Notes: generated from the letters alone by a model not told the origin. A stretch of DNA of 64,000 bases from CBEUVQ01 sp965546615 (GCA_965546615.1 CBEUVQ010000008.1:1-64000), one strand, 5' to 3'. Numbered from the stretch's first letter, positions 19,685 to 29,349 are shown. Numbers and translations are program-made.

Positions 19685-20926
19685 CTAAGCCCCGTAAAAC
19701 TTGGTATTTTTAATCAGCCTGGTGTCAGCGGTTAAATGCAGCAGCCAGCGGGTCAGTGTTATTGCGGTAAACATGCTTGCGATAATACCTACAGACAGCG
19801 TCAGCGCAAAGCCTTTGATCATACTTGCTCCGAAGTAGTACAGCACAGCCGCGGCAATTAAAGTTGTTATGTTGGCGTCAAACACTGCCACGAAAGCTCT
19901 TTTAAAGCCGGCATCAATAGCTGACCGCAAGCTTTTACCGTTTCTCAGTTCCTCTTTAATCCGTTCAAAAATAATTATGTTGGCGTCAACTGCAATACCC
20001 AGTGACAGAATAAAACCGGCAATACCCGGCAGTGTCAGCACTACTCCCATTGCAATAAACAAAGCCAGCACAATTAGGGAATAAATAATTAACGCAATGT
20101 TGGCAATAAAACCTGGCACACGGTAATAAAGAATCATAAAAGCAACAATTAATGCCAAACCGATAATTCCGGCATAAACAGACTTATCTAATGAATCTTT
20201 ACCCAACGTTGGCCCAACAGTACGCTTCTCCATTACGTCCACCTTTACCGGCAGTGCACCGGAGCGCAGCAGCACGGCAATCTCATGGGCTTCTTCAAAG
20301 CTTTCATAACCGGTAATGCGGGCTTGTCCGTTTAAAATCGGTTCTTGAACATTGGGATTTTGCAGTATTTGACCATCCAGCACTATAGCGATTGGTTGGT
20401 TTACCAACCTAGTGGTAGCTTCCGCAAATTTCTCTTTACCTTCATCAGTGAACTCTAAGTTCACCTGCACCTGGTTGGTCTGCGGATCACGTGATTCAAC
20501 AGCATTTTTCAAATCTGCCCCGGTAAGGATTTGTTTGCCTTCGGGGTCAAGAAATTCTAAATATGCTGTTTTTACCATGGTATCTACCGCCGCCTCGGGA
20601 TCATCAATACCGGCTATTTCAACAACCAGACGATTCTTGCCTTCCTGCTGAACAACCGGTTCAGATACACCTAAACCGTTAACCCGGCGCTCCATAGTAG
20701 CTTTCAGCTGGTCCATTTTGTCTTGATCCACTTTTACATCTTCGGTATCTTTAGCTTCCAGCACAACATGCACCCCGCCCTGCAAATCTAAGCCGAGGTC
20801 GATGTCTTTAGTAATTGGCAGCCAGGAAACTTTACCTTCCGGAAAGACCGGTACAACGGCCAGTACTACAATTACTAACAATACAAGCAACAGGCTGACC
20901 AGCTTAATTACGCTGCCCCATTTCAT
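19685..20926 (-). CDS. secD: Protein translocase subunit SecD
   Basis: Partner of SecF. The 413-residue protein has one N-terminal helix, the D-x-x-G-G motif in GLDLQGGVHVVLEA (about 44-57), a large external P1 region, and five C-terminal helices with SLGIAVDANIIIFERIKEEL in the fourth. The length is typical for the short SecD of Clostridia. It has its own near-consensus promoter at 20967-20996, so the secDF pair can be transcribed independently of the upstream HD gene and yajC. Confidence 0.97.
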   Translation of the reverse strand: MKWGSVIKLVSLLLVLLVIVVLAVVPVFPEGKVSWLPITKDIDLGLDLQGGVHVVLEAKDTEDVKVDQDKMDQLKATMERRVNGLGVSEPVVQQEGKNRLVVEIAGIDDPEAAVDTMVKTAYLEFLDPEGKQILTGADLKNAVESRDPQTNQVQVNLEFTDEGKEKFAEATTRLVNQPIAIVLDGQILQNPNVQEPILNGQARITGYESFEEAHEIAVLLRSGALPVKVDVMEKRTVGPTLGKDSLDKSVYAGIIGLALIVAFMILYYRVPGFIANIALIIYSLIVLALFIAMGVVLTLPGIAGFILSLGIAVDANIIIFERIKEELRNGKSLRSAIDAGFKRAFVAVFDANITTLIAAAVLYYFGASMIKGFALTLSVGIIASMFTAITLTRWLLHLTADTRLIKNTKFYGA

Positions 20927-20966
20927 GCTCCAAACTTCCCCCTTCTATGACAAATGAACAAAAATA

Positions 20967-20996
20967 ATTATATACCCGCCGGGTAAAACGTGTCAA
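20967..20996 (-). promoter_or_regulatory. Sigma-A promoter of secDF
   Basis: TTGACA (20996-20991), 18-bp spacer, TATAAT (20972-20967) on the minus strand; both hexamers are consensus. It lies 40 bp before the secD start. Confidence 0.85.
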
Positions 20997-21017
20997 TTAA
21001 CAAACCTTAACATCATA

Positions 21018-21698
21018 CTAGAGCAGTTTGGCACCGTTAATCACCAATTCAAAATTGCACCCCAAGTGATTTGCCGCCCGCCGGCAGAGAATCATCCGAT
21101 CTAAAAATATTTCAAAATACTCCATCACCGATGTGATGGAGATATCAATTGACAGTTCCATCGTTATTGTTCTTTTTTCTTCATCTACATAGATAAAAGC
21201 GTGTTCAGCGGCAAAGTTTACGCGGTCATGAATATCAAAAGTAGCAAAATCTTCATTTCTTACCCTTGAGCGGTGCACATCAGATTTATCTGCCAGTATC
21301 AGAGCTGCGGCAACATTGTTTACCGGATGTCCGTACTGTTCTTCATGATTGGCTATCGCAGAAGAAACTATTGCCACTTCATCCGGCGGCATTCCCATCT
21401 GCAGGAGTATTTGAAAAGCAATATTCGCACCTGAAATACCATGTTCTTTCCGACTGATTACATTGCCGATATCATGCAGGTATCCGGCAATGGCAGCCAA
21501 TTCGGCATCTCGCTCAGGGTAACCCAGTTTTTTAATAATGTTTTCTGCAATGCTGGAAACTAAGTTGACATGGCGGTAACTGTGTTCAGTAAAGCCCATC
21601 GATCCTAAAAATTCATTTCCTTTGCGAATACAGGCGTCAATAACGGGATTGGCTTTAACATCTTTCAATGTTATCAAATCTTTTACACTCCTTATCAT
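21018..21698 (-). CDS. HD-domain phosphohydrolase
   Basis: A 226-residue protein with the metal-binding HD signature: His43, the HD pair at 75-76 (YLHDIGNV) and a later NHEEQYG histidine. HD proteins hydrolyse phosphate esters of nucleotides or cyclic nucleotides; the substrate is not inferable. It sits between yajC and secD. The ATG at 21698 has no ribosome site, whereas AAGGAG lies just inside the reading frame ten bases before a TTG at 21677; the true start may therefore be that TTG (219 residues). Confidence 0.82.
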   Translation of the reverse strand: MIRSVKDLITLKDVKANPVIDACIRKGNEFLGSMGFTEHSYRHVNLVSSIAENIIKKLGYPERDAELAAIAGYLHDIGNVISRKEHGISGANIAFQILLQMGMPPDEVAIVSSAIANHEEQYGHPVNNVAAALILADKSDVHRSRVRNEDFATFDIHDRVNFAAEHAFIYVDEEKRTITMELSIDISITSVMEYFEIFLDRMILCRRAANHLGCNFELVINGAKLL

Positions 21699-21708
21699 GA
21701 TCTATTAT

Positions 21709-21736
21709 AAAAAAGAGTAGACTATGTCTACTCTTT
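21709..21736 (-). terminator. Terminator overlapping the yajC stop codon
   Basis: AAAGAGTAGA-CATAG-TCTACTCTTT followed by TTTATAAT on the minus strand. The yajC stop codon TAG lies inside the 5' arm. Some read-through would be needed to reach the HD gene unless that gene has its own start. Confidence 0.75.
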
Positions 21737-22015
21737 GTCGCCATCTTCTAATGTGCTTTTTCTAACCTGACCGATAGCATTCTTAAGGAACTCCGCTTTA
21801 ACATTGTCTGATAAACGAAGCACTACAGTGTCTTCTTTAATCTTAATCACTGTGCCCAATATACCGCCTACTGTAGTTACTTCATCGTTTACCCTTAATT
21901 CAGAAATCATTTTTTGATGCTGTTTCTGACGCTTTTGCTGCGGACGAATAAACAAAAAGTAAAGCAAAGCAAACAGCGCCACTATGTAGATGATAGATAT
22001 GGTTCCCTGGTCCAA
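21728..22015 (-). CDS. yajC: Preprotein translocase subunit YajC
   Basis: Small single-span membrane protein of the SecDF-YajC complex. The 95-residue product has a hydrophobic helix at about 6-24, the conserved FLFIRPQQKRQKQ segment right after it, and a C-terminal beta-rich domain (DEVTTVGGILGTV). A GTG at 22021 lies two bases from GGAGG and is too close; the TTG at 22015 lies eight bases away and is the likelier start. It follows tgt, as in many bacteria, but is separated from secD by an HD-domain gene. Confidence 0.94.
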   Translation of the reverse strand: MDQGTISIIYIVALFALLYFLFIRPQQKRQKQHQKMISELRVNDEVTTVGGILGTVIKIKEDTVVLRLSDNVKAEFLKNAIGQVRKSTLEDGDKE

Positions 22016-22111
22016 AAACACAACCTCCTTTATATAAATATAATGTTCTTAATCCTAGTGATAATTCGTTTCTTTGATGAGTTAATCCTGCCGACACCGC
22101 TATTTTTTTGT

Positions 22112-23239
<1,128 letters not shown>

Positions 23240-24277
23240 TTATATAATTAGCATAGCATCGCCAAAGCTAAAAAATCTGTACCTTTCTTTTACCGCCTGC
23301 TGATAGACAGCCAACAGCCTTTCCCGACCTATCAGAGCCGCCACCAACATCAAAAGCGTGGATTTAGGCAGGTGAAAGTTAGTAATCAGCGCATCTACTG
23401 TTTTGAATTGATAGCCCGGATAAATAAAAATATCAGTCCAACCGCTGCCGGGGACTATTCTTCCGTTTGCCCCGCCGGCAGTTTCCAACGCCCGGACACT
23501 GGTGGTGCCAACAGCAATAACCCGTTTTCCCTGTTCTTTAGTTTGATTAATCAAAGCTGCCGTTTCGGGAGTGATCTGATAATACTCAGAGTGCATCTCA
23601 TGCTCTCTGATATCTTCAACTTTCACGGGGCGAAATGTTCCTAAGCCAACATGCAGCAGTATTCTGGCAATATGCACACCATTATGCCGCACCTGCTCCA
23701 GCAATTCTTCAGTAAAGTGCAGACCCGCAGTGGGTGCTGCCGCCGAACCTTCTTCCCGCGCATATACCGTTTGATAGCGGTCTTTGTCTTCTAATCGTTT
23801 CTTTATATAAGGCGGCAGCGGCATGACACCAATCTGATCCAGCAGCTCCAAAAAATTACCGACATATGAAAATTCCACCACTCGCCCCCCGCTGTCGGTG
23901 TGATCAACAATGTCAGCCTTCAACAGCACCTTCTGACCGGATTTAAAAAGCAGCGTATCTCCCACTTTAGCCCTCTTACCCGGTTTTACCAGTACCTCCC
24001 AACAGCTTTCACCCAGCTGTTTGAGCAAAAGCACCTCCACTTTTGCCCCGGTGTTTTGGCGTTCGCCGTACAATCTGGCAGGCAAAACTTTAGTATCATT
24101 AACAACCAACGTGTCTCCCGGTTGTAAATAATCCAAAATATCGCTAAATATCCGATGTTCAACCAGCTCATTATTTTTATGCACAACCATTAATCGGGAT
24201 TGATCGCGCCTGGCTATTGGTTCTTGGGCAATTAATTCTTCCGGCAAAAAATAATCATAATCTGATAATTTATACAT
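23240..24277 (-). CDS. queA: S-adenosylmethionine:tRNA ribosyltransferase-isomerase
   Basis: Converts preQ1 in tRNA to epoxyqueuosine using the ribose of SAM. The 345-residue protein begins [19 protein letters not shown] and holds DRYQTVYA and [14 protein letters not shown], hallmarks of QueA. An ATG six codons earlier (24295) has no ribosome site, while GGAG precedes the ATG at 24277. The upstream region carries a copy of the AAGGAA-N11-TGTCGAA element (24363-24387), suggesting this is the first gene of a queA-tgt-yajC transcript. Confidence 0.95.
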   Translation of the reverse strand: MYKLSDYDYFLPEELIAQEPIARRDQSRLMVVHKNNELVEHRIFSDILDYLQPGDTLVVNDTKVLPARLYGERQNTGAKVEVLLLKQLGESCWEVLVKPGKRAKVGDTLLFKSGQKVLLKADIVDHTDSGGRVVEFSYVGNFLELLDQIGVMPLPPYIKKRLEDKDRYQTVYAREEGSAAAPTAGLHFTEELLEQVRHNGVHIARILLHVGLGTFRPVKVEDIREHEMHSEYYQITPETAALINQTKEQGKRVIAVGTTSVRALETAGGANGRIVPGSGWTDIFIYPGYQFKTVDALITNFHLPKSTLLMLVAALIGRERLLAVYQQAVKERYRFFSFGDAMLII

Positions 24278-24362
24278 AGATTCAACATGCTCCATATTCT
24301 ATTCGTTGTCTGTATAGTATTATGACAAAATATGTTAATTGTTATAACTGCACTCAGGTTCA

Positions 24363-24387
24363 TTCGACATATATTATCATTTTCCTT
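24363..24387 (-). promoter_or_regulatory. Recurrent element AAGGAAA-N11-TGTCGAA, copy 2
   Basis: Minus strand AAGGAAA (24387-24381), 11 bp, TGTCGAA (24369-24363), about 86 bp upstream of the queA start. As at 197-221, the first half is preceded by CAG. Confidence 0.5.
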
Positions 24388-24393
24388 CTGCAA

Positions 24394-24426
24394 AGAAAAA
24401 CAGTTATAAAATTCAAATTATAACTG
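24394..24426 (-). terminator. Terminator after the ruv-queH operon
   Basis: CAGTTATAA...TTATAACTG followed by TTTTTC on the minus strand, directly after the DUF2905 stop. Confidence 0.78.
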
Positions 24427-24427
24427 C

Positions 24428-24652
24428 TTATCTTCTTAAAAACAAATTGGCCAGTAAAGTAAGAACCACGCTGAGCAAAATCATACTTACTACAGGGAAA
24501 TAAAAAGTAAAGTTCCCTTTCTGGAAAAAGATATCTCCCGGCAGCCTGCCAAAGTTAAAGATTTTTCCAAACCCAAGCATTAAGCCGCCAACGACAATTA
24601 AAAATACACCCAAAACGAGAATAATTTTACCCATTGACTGAATTGGGTCCAT
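24428..24652 (-). CDS. DUF2905 small membrane protein
   Basis: A 74-residue protein with two transmembrane helices flanking a conserved loop, GRLPGDIFFQKGNFTFYFP, diagnostic of DUF2905, a family of unknown function. Its ATG directly follows the queH stop (TAAATG), so the two are translationally linked. It is commonly found next to ruvB and queA in Clostridia, as here. Confidence 0.85.
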   Translation of the reverse strand: MDPIQSMGKIILVLGVFLIVVGGLMLGFGKIFNFGRLPGDIFFQKGNFTFYFPVVSMILLSVVLTLLANLFLRR

Positions 24653-25207
24653 TTACCTTTCCCCTTTCTTCCTTCTTTTGGGCATATAGCGTTCTTTTTC
24701 GCTGTAAATACAACCACAATACTGCTGGGTATAATGACCGGTTTCTTTTGCTTTCATATAGGCATCTTTAAAGCCGGGGCGAAAATCTGCATAATAGAAA
24801 GGCACCCCATATTTTTCGGCAACCGCTTCACCGATTTCCCTTAACAAATCGTGCTTTTGAAACGGACTTACCAGCAGCGTAGTGGTAAAAGCATCAAACT
24901 TGCCTTTGCGCGCCAGCTGAGCCGCCCGATTTAAGCGCATACTGTAACAGTACCGGCAGCGGTTGGCTTCACGGTGAACAACATTTTGCAAAAAACCTTC
25001 CAAATCATAATCATCTTCTATAATGGTTTTAATACCTTCGCTTTCAGTAAACCAGCGGTAATTATCTTTCCTTTTCTGCCATTCGGTAAAAGGATGAATA
25101 TTTGGGTTATAGAAGTGACCGATAATACTAAACCCTTCGCCGCGAAGGAATTCAACAGGGTAAATGCTGCAGGGGCCGCAGCAGCTGTGCAGCAAAATTT
25201 TGGGCAT
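24653..25207 (-). CDS. queH: Epoxyqueuosine reductase QueH
   Basis: Performs the last step of queuosine synthesis in organisms lacking cobalamin-dependent QueG. The 184-residue protein has the paired cysteines HSCCGPCS (Cys9, Cys10, Cys13), the CRYCYSMRL motif and a C-terminal QQYCGC, which together supply the cluster and metal ligands of the DUF208/QueH family. The ATG at 25207 is eight bases after AGG; GTG and ATG alternatives lie just upstream. Located between ruvB and DUF2905, with queA and tgt in the next operon downstream. Confidence 0.92.
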   Translation of the reverse strand: MPKILLHSCCGPCSIYPVEFLRGEGFSIIGHFYNPNIHPFTEWQKRKDNYRWFTESEGIKTIIEDDYDLEGFLQNVVHREANRCRYCYSMRLNRAAQLARKGKFDAFTTTLLVSPFQKHDLLREIGEAVAEKYGVPFYYADFRPGFKDAYMKAKETGHYTQQYCGCIYSEKERYMPKRRKKGER

Positions 25208-25275
25208 GTTCATCACCTATTCTCATCAGTGTTTGTTTATTATAATTCTTTCCTCTGTTCATTCTCAATAAATCA

Positions 25276-26313
25276 TCATTCAAATAATTTATTCTGCTCG
25301 GTATTCTGTCCGGGCACCGGCAGCCCAAGATGACGATATGCCAAAGGTGTAACTATCCTGCCTCTGGGTGTTCTAGCCAACATGCCAAGCTGCATCAGGT
25401 AAGGTTCAAGCACATCCTCTACTGTCCCTACTTCTTCACCGACAGAAGCAGCTAAAGTGTCCAAGCCTACCGGCCCACCGGCGAATTTCTCAATTATCGT
25501 AGACAGCAGTCGGCGATCTGAGCTGTCCAACCCCTGATTATCTACTTCTAAAAAGTTAAGGGCTTGGTTGGCTACCTGCTTGGTTATTATGCCGTCTGCC
25601 TTTACTTGGGCATAATCACGCACCCGCTTCAACAATCGATTGGCAATCCGCGGTGTCCCCCGCGATCGGCGGGCGATTTCTTCTGCGCCATCGCTGTCAA
25701 GTTCCACATTCAAAATAGCAGCTGAACGGCGTATTATTTCCGCTAATTCCTCTGTTTTATAGAATTCCAGCCGGCTGATAACCCCAAAACGATCACGCAG
25801 CGGCGACGACAAAAGGCCGGCACGGGTAGTTGCACCCACTAAAGTAAAATTCGGCAAATCCAGTCTGATAGAGCGAGCACTCGGACCTTTACCAATGATA
25901 ATATCCAGTGCAAAATCCTCCATTGCAGGGTACAATACTTCTTCCACCGAACGGCTCAGTCTATGTATTTCATCAATAAATAGTATATCACCTGGCTGTA
26001 AGTTAGTTAGCAGTGCCGCCAAATCACCCGGACGTTCAATAGCCGGTCCGGAAGTGATTCTAATGCCAACACTCATTTCATTGGCAATTATGCCGGCCAA
26101 AGTGGTTTTGCCCAAGCCAGGAGGGCCAAACAATAAGACATGGTCCAGTGATTCTCCTCTGGCTTTGGCCGCTTTAATAAAAATATCAATGGTTTCTTTT
26201 GCCTTTTGCTGCCCGATGTACTCATTAAAGTTTCTTGGCCTGAGTCCGTATTCTGTTTCACTGTCTTCGCTGCCCACAGCGGGAGAAACAAGGCGTTCAT
26301 TTTTTTCTATCAT
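25276..26313 (-). CDS. ruvB: Holliday junction branch-migration helicase RuvB
   Basis: AAA+ hexameric motor that drives branch migration with RuvA. The 345-residue protein has Walker [10 protein letters not shown] (63-71), Walker [11 protein letters not shown] (about 114-123), an arginine-finger region ([18 protein letters not shown]) and a C-terminal winged helix. It follows ruvA by 11 bp. Order ruvC-ruvA-ruvB is standard. Confidence 0.98.
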   Translation of the reverse strand: MIEKNERLVSPAVGSEDSETEYGLRPRNFNEYIGQQKAKETIDIFIKAAKARGESLDHVLLFGPPGLGKTTLAGIIANEMSVGIRITSGPAIERPGDLAALLTNLQPGDILFIDEIHRLSRSVEEVLYPAMEDFALDIIIGKGPSARSIRLDLPNFTLVGATTRAGLLSSPLRDRFGVISRLEFYKTEELAEIIRRSAAILNVELDSDGAEEIARRSRGTPRIANRLLKRVRDYAQVKADGIITKQVANQALNFLEVDNQGLDSSDRRLLSTIIEKFAGGPVGLDTLAASVGEEVGTVEDVLEPYLMQLGMLARTPRGRIVTPLAYRHLGLPVPGQNTEQNKLFE

Positions 26314-26324
26314 TTAAATCACCG

Positions 26325-26927
26325 TTAGCCCTTCATTAAATATTTAAGCGCAGCTTTAACCAATCCACCGGTATCTGTGGCAGAAGCGGCTTCCGCTGCT
26401 TTATGCACTGCTTCATGGGCTTCTGATTGATTATAGCCCAAAGCCATTAACGCAAATTCTGCGTCATTTAATTCAGAGCCAAAATGTTCCTCTGCGGGTG
26501 CATCATGTTTATAACCTTCGGCTTGTACCCCAAGTTTATCTTTCAACTCTAAAATTAACCGCTGGGCAGTTTTCTTACCAATACCCGGAACTTTGGTTAA
26601 TGCAGCAACATCTTCCTCAGCAAAAATCACCCTAATTTTTTCCGGTTGATAAACTGAAAGCAGCGCCAGTGCCGCTTTAGGACCAACACCGTTCACATTT
26701 AACAGTGCTAAAAAAACAGTTAGTTCGTCTTCTGTTTTAAATCCATAAAGCTGCAAACAATCCTCTCTAACCACCAAATGAGTATAAACTGTTGTTTCTT
26801 CGCCGATTTGAGGCATCGTGAGCAGAGTAGAGTTTGGCACTTGTATTTGATATCCAACACCATTCACATCCAGCACTACAATGTTGGCTGACTGTGCCGA
26901 CAATTTACCGCGTAAAAAAGCAATCAT
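26325..26927 (-). CDS. ruvA: Holliday junction DNA-binding protein RuvA
   Basis: Tetramer that holds the four-way junction for RuvB. The 200-residue protein has the N-terminal OB fold (MIAFLRGKL...), paired helix-hairpin-helix motifs ([16 protein letters not shown] and [16 protein letters not shown], near 68-83 and 103-118) and a C-terminal RuvB-binding domain. The ATG at 26927 overlaps the ruvC stop (ATGA) and has GGGAGGG before it; a longer reading is not supported. Confidence 0.98.
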   Translation of the reverse strand: MIAFLRGKLSAQSANIVVLDVNGVGYQIQVPNSTLLTMPQIGEETTVYTHLVVREDCLQLYGFKTEDELTVFLALLNVNGVGPKAALALLSVYQPEKIRVIFAEEDVAALTKVPGIGKKTAQRLILELKDKLGVQAEGYKHDAPAEEHFGSELNDAEFALMALGYNQSEAHEAVHKAAEAASATDTGGLVKAALKYLMKG

Positions 26928-27415
26928 AATGACACCCTCCCTGCCCGGTGAATATAGTGGGCATGACAAACAGCCACCGCTAAGGCATCTGCCACATCAT
27001 CCGGTTTAGGCACATCTTTCAAATTCAAAATAGTTTTTACCATATACTGCACCTGTTTTTTATCAGCGCGCCCGTAGCCCACCACTGCTTGTTTTACCTG
27101 CAGCGGAGTGTATTCAAACACTTCTAAACCGGCATTGGCTCCGCTTAACAGCGCCACACCACGGGCATGACCTACCGACAAAGCAGTCCGTGTGTTTTTA
27201 TTAAAAAAAAGCTCTTCAACAGCATATTGAACCGGTTGATGGCAGGCAATAAGTTCAGTTAAGTCGTGATAAATCGTATGCAGCCGCTTATACAGCGGCA
27301 GCCCGGCCTCAGTGGTAATTGCTCCGCATTCCGCCAATTTAAAATTACGTCCGTTATATTCAATCAACCCGTATCCGGTAATGGCAGTACCAGGGTCTAC
27401 ACCCATAATCAGCAT
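26924..27415 (-). CDS. ruvC: Crossover junction endodeoxyribonuclease RuvC
   Basis: Resolves Holliday junctions by symmetric cleavage. The 163-residue RNase-H-like protein has catalytic Asp7 ([12 protein letters not shown]), a glutamate in [11 protein letters not shown] (about 66-69) and the C-terminal acidic pair in [12 protein letters not shown]. First gene of the ruvCAB-queH-DUF2905 group; an extended -10 (TGTTATACT) lies about 50 bp upstream. Confidence 0.97.
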   Translation of the reverse strand: MLIMGVDPGTAITGYGLIEYNGRNFKLAECGAITTEAGLPLYKRLHTIYHDLTELIACHQPVQYAVEELFFNKNTRTALSVGHARGVALLSGANAGLEVFEYTPLQVKQAVVGYGRADKKQVQYMVKTILNLKDVPKPDDVADALAVAVCHAHYIHRAGRVSL

Positions 27416-27523
27416 ATCAAACCTCCATTAACTAATCAAACAGTTGTTCCAAGATATAGTATAACAAAAATTTAGTGCCGCGCAGTTGAAAATTGACGAA
27501 GACCTGATTTTTCTATATAAACA

Positions 27524-27554
27524 TTAAAAATTAGGGAACGGTTATATTCCCTAA
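27524..27554 (-). terminator. Terminator after the BofC-domain gene
   Basis: TTAGGGAA...TTCCCTAA followed by TTTTTAATG on the minus strand, 5 bp past the stop codon at 27559. Confidence 0.85.
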
Positions 27555-27558
27555 ATCA

Positions 27559-28194
27559 TTAATTAATTTCATCAATGTTCTCCAGAACAGCGTATAATGC
27601 TTTTTCATCACTGAATTCCAGCTGTTGTTTAATTTCCTTTTGAGTCTCAACGTCAAGACTATAATATTTCATCGCCTGATTGAGCAAATCCTGCCAGTTC
27701 TTGGGTAAATCCTTTATATCCACACTCTGCACCACTTGCAGCAAAAATGTATTTATACCGATAGGCCCTTTAAATACAGCAAGTTTATTTTGATAGATAC
27801 CTAAATGACGGTAACGGCTGTGTTCTTGACAAAAGTCATTTATGCTTCTCGCCAAAACCAATTCCTGCGGCGACAGAAATTGTACCTGCCAACCATCCTC
27901 CTCAGCAAACATATTCTTTAATTCACTTTTGTTCATCCCAATCAGGGCCGCAACATCCGTTTCACTCTCCAAGTTTTCAACATCACCGCACAAGTAAATA
28001 TTTTGCTTGCGTACTACAGTTTCTCTACCAACGGTATAATTGGCATCTGCATTTTCATTTGTAGCCCAAGATTTGCTTAGTATTGTGCTTTCAAAAGGGG
28101 TAAACATACCGGTGGTAATCATATACGCAAAGCAAACAATTACACCAACTAAAAACGAAGTTACCGCCAGCAATGCTAACTTATGCCAATTCAT
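27559..28194 (-). CDS. Membrane-anchored protein with BofC-type C-terminal domain
   Basis: A 211-residue protein with one N-terminal transmembrane helix (about 7-30) and an extracytoplasmic remainder. Residues about 125-150 contain RYRHLGIYQNKLAVFKG, similar to the BofC C-terminal domain; in Bacillus, BofC acts in the forespore-to-mother-cell signal that delays pro-sigma-K processing. A C-terminal helical extension (about 165-211) is not part of that domain as I know it. ATG follows GGAGGAT at nine bases. The sigma-G-like promoter upstream fits forespore expression. Function by homology only. Confidence 0.65.
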   Translation of the reverse strand: MNWHKLALLAVTSFLVGVIVCFAYMITTGMFTPFESTILSKSWATNENADANYTVGRETVVRKQNIYLCGDVENLESETDVAALIGMNKSELKNMFAEEDGWQVQFLSPQELVLARSINDFCQEHSRYRHLGIYQNKLAVFKGPIGINTFLLQVVQSVDIKDLPKNWQDLLNQAMKYYSLDVETQKEIKQQLEFSDEKALYAVLENIDEIN

Positions 28195-28232
28195 GGCAAT
28201 TATCCTCCTTATTTATTCCTTATCTAATTAAA

Positions 28233-28262
28233 TATTATTACCAAGGAATGTTTTCTTCATAC
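28233..28262 (-). promoter_or_regulatory. Candidate sigma-F/sigma-G promoter of the BofC-domain gene
   Basis: GTATG (28262-28258), 18 bp, AATAATA (28239-28233) on the minus strand: all five -35 positions of GHATR and six of seven of CATNHTA. The segment GGTAATAATA also fits the sigma-F -10 GGNNANAHTA. It lies 39 bp before the start codon. Confidence 0.5.
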
Positions 28263-28286
28263 CTTGAATAAAATATATATTTACTT

Positions 28287-28316
28287 TTGACAAACAAGGT
28301 TAACTTCGCATATATT
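28287..28316 (+). promoter_or_regulatory. Sigma-A promoter of the 27-codon gene
   Basis: TTGACA (28287-28292), 18 bp, TATATT (28311-28316). It points rightward into the small gene at 28363, away from the BofC-domain gene. Confidence 0.75.
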
Positions 28317-28362
28317 AGTTAGTGTACATCAACATTTTTTTAGTAAGGAGTAATCGAAAAAA

Positions 28363-28446
28363 ATGTTAAAATTTATTTTAAAGTACCCGCCGCTGACAAT
28401 TTTGGCATGGCAGATTAAACGTGTGTTAAATATAAAAAAGTCCTAA
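28363..28446 (+). CDS. Small 27-residue peptide of unknown function
   Basis: ATG at 28363 to TAA at 28444-28446. AAGGAG lies 12 bases upstream of the ATG (slightly long spacing), a good sigma-A promoter ends 46 bp upstream, and a strong hairpin terminator begins inside the last codons. The peptide starts MLKFILKYPPLTILAW and ends in a basic tail (QIKRVLNIKKS): hydrophobic centre, net positive charge, no acidic residue. That suggests membrane association. I recognise no family. The only plus-strand unit in a minus-strand neighbourhood; an RNA gene with incidental reading frame remains possible. Confidence 0.5.
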   Translation: MLKFILKYPPLTILAWQIKRVLNIKKS

Positions 28447-28470
28447 GGCGGTACAGCCTTAGGACTTTTT
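28435..28470. terminator. Bidirectional terminator between the small gene and yebC
   Basis: AGTCCTAAGGC-GGTACA-GCCTTAGGACT flanked by AAAAA on the left and TTTTT on the right. It can end the rightward small transcript and the leftward yebC transcript. Confidence 0.9.
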
Positions 28471-28471
28471 C

Positions 28472-29203
28472 TCACTCTTCAATATCAAAATTGGTATAAA
28501 CATCATCAACATCATCAAGATCTTCCAACATCTCAATCATTTTCATCATTTTTTCCGCTTCTTCGCCATGCAGTTTTACATAATTTTGCGGAACCATGGT
28601 AATTTCCATTTCTTCAAGCGGTATATTCTGATTTTCAAAAGCAGTTAAAACCGTTTCAAAATTTTCCGGTTCAGTGTATACTTCATAAACGTCGTCTTCT
28701 ACTTTCACATCCTCCGCTCCTGCTTCCAGAGCGATAAGCATTAAATCGTCCTCTTCTATTTCGACTTTTGCTTTCTCAATAACTAACAAACCTTTGCGCT
28801 CAAACATCCACGATACGCAGCCGGACTCACCTAAGTTACCGCCGTTTTTGGAAAAAATATGTCTGACTTCACCGGCTGTGCGATTGCGATTATCTGTGGT
28901 GATATTCAGCATTACTGCAACGCCGCCGGGACCGTAACCTTCATAAACAATGTTTTCCATGCTGCTTCCCGATAATTGACCGGTTCCTTTTAAAATAGCC
29001 CGCTGAATGTTTTCATTAGGAATATTTGCTGCTTTTGCTTTTTCAATTGCCGCTTTTAAACGCATATTTCCTGCCGGGTCACCGCCCCCGAGTTTGGCAG
29101 CAAGGATAATTTCTTTACTCAGCCGAGTGAATATTTTCCCTTTCTGGGCATCAACTTTGGATTTTTTACGCTTAATATTGGCCCATTTAGAATGTCCAGC
29201 CAT
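28472..29203 (-). CDS. yebC: YebC/PmpR-family protein
   Basis: A 243-residue protein of the YebC family, originally described as DNA-binding regulators and more recently, for some members, linked to translation of proline-rich stretches. It starts MAGHSKWANIKRKKSKVDAQ, and has the GYGPGGVAVMLNITTDNRNRT core (cited in part, about 92-112) and an acidic C-terminus. ATG at 29203 follows GAGGAGTGAG. Stands alone with a bidirectional terminator downstream. Confidence 0.93.
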   Translation of the reverse strand: MAGHSKWANIKRKKSKVDAQKGKIFTRLSKEIILAAKLGGGDPAGNMRLKAAIEKAKAANIPNENIQRAILKGTGQLSGSSMENIVYEGYGPGGVAVMLNITTDNRNRTAGEVRHIFSKNGGNLGESGCVSWMFERKGLLVIEKAKVEIEEDDLMLIALEAGAEDVKVEDDVYEVYTEPENFETVLTAFENQNIPLEEMEITMVPQNYVKLHGEEAEKMMKMIEMLEDLDDVDDVYTNFDIEE

Positions 29204-29296
29204 TAATCTCACTCCTCAAGCTTGTGAAAATAAATATTTACCTTATTATATAGCACTTGCGCACAGCATTAATTTTCAAAGTTGTTGACATGAAAT

Positions 29297-29319
29297 AGTA
29301 CAGACTAAAAGTCTGTACT
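29297..29319 (-). terminator. Hairpin after nadE
   Basis: AGTACAGAC-TTTTA-GTCTGTACT is a perfect nine-pair stem on the minus strand, 31 bp after the nadE stop. The following U-tract is weak, so it is called a terminator with reserve. Confidence 0.5.
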
Positions 29320-29349
29320 TATAATTGTAGGTTTTGGAAGCACATTAAA

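Noticed and set aside
24338..24426. Repeated GTTATAACTG-like words as a possible CRISPR or dispersed repeat
   Set aside because: Two of them are the arms of the terminator at 24394-24426; the third is a single short match in AT-rich DNA.
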